A program made the position numbers and the translations under genes. Shown one piece after another: positions 63,336 through 64,000 of a stretch of 64,000 bases of DNA (position 1 is its first letter; each line of letters opens with the position of its first letter). Under the pieces are notes generated by a model. It worked only from the letters and a program-made list of their open reading frames with translations. It was not told the origin of the DNA and did no database searches. Source of the stretch: Brevibacillus thermoruber 423 (lineage in GTDB: Bacteria; Bacillota; Bacilli; Brevibacillales; Brevibacillaceae); the NCBI RefSeq assembly GCF_000454065.1, contig NZ_KE695651.1, positions 18,942-82,941 of the forward strand. The letters run 5' to 3'.

Positions 63336-64000
63336 TTATTGCGGAGGATTTCTGTCGGTGACCGCCGCCGTGCCGTTCTGCAAAGCGGGGATCAGGTTGC
63401 TCTCCAGGATCAAATCGGAGATGCGCAGCCGGTTTTGCGCCGCCAGCGTGGCTTCCTGCGCCCCTTGTCCGTCGACCGTTTTGCCGCTGGTTCTGTCCAG
63501 ATACTGGCCCTCCTCCCACAGGCCGTTCTGGACCAGAAACACCCGGTTCTGCGTCACGTAGGAGCCGTCCCGGAAGACCACCTGCTTGTTGCTGCCGGAG
63601 GGAACATCGAAGAGTCGCTGTCCCATGAAGTAATGGCCTTCCTGGGGAACGCCCAACAGGTACAGGAGCGAAGGGGTCAAATCCAGATGGCCGGCAACCT
63701 GTTCATCGACGGTCCCGTTTTTCTTGCCCAAGGCGGAGCTGTAAATCACCAGAGGCACCTTGTCGTACTGCTTGTCGTACTGCGGCCGGATGCCGATGCG
63801 CGCCAGTTCCGCGTCGGGCAGACCGGCGTCGTGGTCGCCGTACACGGCCAGCACGGAGGAGTCGTACAGTCCGCTTTTTTTCAGCGATTCGATAAATTCG
63901 CCGAGCGCCTGATCCGCATAGTGCACGGAATGCAGGTAATCCCCCATCATCGTTCCTTCCAGCTCGCCCAACTGAAGCGTTTTGTAGGCGGCCGGCACTT
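63336..64000 (-). CDS. C-terminal part of an LTA synthase-like sulfatase, cut by the window edge
   Basis: The minus-strand frame is open to the right edge, so only the last ~221 residues are seen. The blocks HSVHYADQALGEFIESLKKS, GLYDSSVLAVYGDHDAGLP (metal-binding D-H-D) and DKVPLVIYSSALGKK followed by HLDLTPSLLYLLG match the C-terminal half of the LtaS/sulfatase fold. LtaS-type enzymes polymerise glycerol phosphate on the outer membrane face to make lipoteichoic acid; the N-terminal membrane helices and the catalytic Thr would lie outside the window. A polar tail (ISDLILESNLIPALQNGTAA) follows. Confidence 0.88.
   Translation of the reverse strand, partial: VPAAYKTLQLGELEGTMMGDYLHSVHYADQALGEFIESLKKSGLYDSSVLAVYGDHDAGLPDAELARIGIRPQYDKQYDKVPLVIYSSALGKKNGTVDEQVAGHLDLTPSLLYLLGVPQEGHYFMGQRLFDVPSGSNKQVVFRDGSYVTQNRVFLVQNGLWEEGQYLDRTSGKTVDGQGAQEATLAAQNRLRISDLILESNLIPALQNGTAAVTDRNPPQ

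Noticed and set aside
1..64000. tRNA, rRNA, insertion sequences, prophage or CRISPR arrays
   Set aside because: None was recognised on either strand by eye. A tRNAscan, ISfinder and CRISPR search would be decisive.

Overview
The window looks like chromosomal DNA of a moderately GC-rich, spore-forming member of the Bacillales. A Brevibacillus- or Aneurinibacillus-like lineage is my inference from gene content, not from an rRNA (none is present). The support is: strong AGGAGG ribosome binding sites with many GTG/TTG starts, Rho-independent terminators after most genes, and typical Bacillales genes (splB, cdaS, ypuI, a YhcN/YlaJ lipoprotein, a dgk-dck pair, ykhA, a ycgR-ycgQ pair, an ECF sigma/DUF4179 pair). 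No tRNA, rRNA, CRISPR array, insertion sequence or prophage was recognised. The left-most ~1.2 kb is clearly AT-richer than the rest and looks accessory.

Layout. 1-2.9 kb: AT-rich trypsin-like protease (cut by the window edge), small membrane protein, remnants of a small protein family that recurs at 7.6 kb, and two tandem paralogous lipoproteins. 3.2-7.3 kb: GNAT acetyltransferase, a three-gene polar amino acid ABC importer and a sarcosine/N-methyltryptophan-type oxidase. 8.5-12 kb: acyl-CoA ligase, then a TetR regulator co-transcribed with a C45-type N-acyltransferase. 12-15.6 kb: a 48-residue zinc-ribbon protein, a muramidase (NamZ/DUF1343)-deacetylase fusion, and a sporulation lipoprotein. 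15.8-18.9 kb: TetR, HlyD-like adaptor and ABC-2 permease with a clear promoter and operator. 18.9-25.8 kb: YpuI, quinone reductase, subtilisin-like protease, HAD phosphatase, sugar-type ABC ATPase with a PucR-like regulator, metallophosphoesterase. 25.9-31.4 kb: acsA, czcD with a flavoprotein, and an unrecognised protein with an HEXXGH zinc-type motif. 32-38.4 kb: ycgR-ycgQ, a LuxR-type two-component pair, thiD, and the ECF sigma/DUF4179 operon. 38.6-46.8 kb: splB, dgk-dck, a methyltransferase, a degenerate pterin dehydratase, ykhA, cdaS, a DCC protein and hutH. 47.2-48.4 kb: a PSPN-repeat/His-Tyr-rich protein and an AhpD-like protein. 48.6-54 kb: a five-gene aldehyde dehydrogenase / glutamine-synthetase-like / SDR / 45-residue membrane peptide / APC permease operon, likely for uptake and catabolism of an amine or polyamine. 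58.9-64 kb: ABC ATPase, MBL-fold hydrolase, TPR protein, secreted beta-propeller protein and the end of an LTA-synthase-like sulfatase.

The most interesting region is 54.09-58.73 kb. It holds a palindrome and promoter, an early terminator hairpin, a 40-codon ORF overlapping a 102-residue exported Ala/Val/Gly-rich precursor, a second terminator-like hairpin, then a DUF5819 protein, an HTTM membrane protein fused to a DCC thiol-oxidoreductase domain, a membrane-anchored transglutaminase-like protein and a four-helix membrane protein. The order (exported hydrophobic peptide, SdpA-like protein, SdpB/HTTM-like protein) resembles the Bacillus SDP cannibalism toxin system. I infer a peptide toxin or signal with maturation proteins, possibly with its own immunity protein.

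Starts were moved from the longest open frame to the codon with the best-placed ribosome binding site where the sequence allowed. Family assignments rest on visible motifs and remembered family features; no database search was run.
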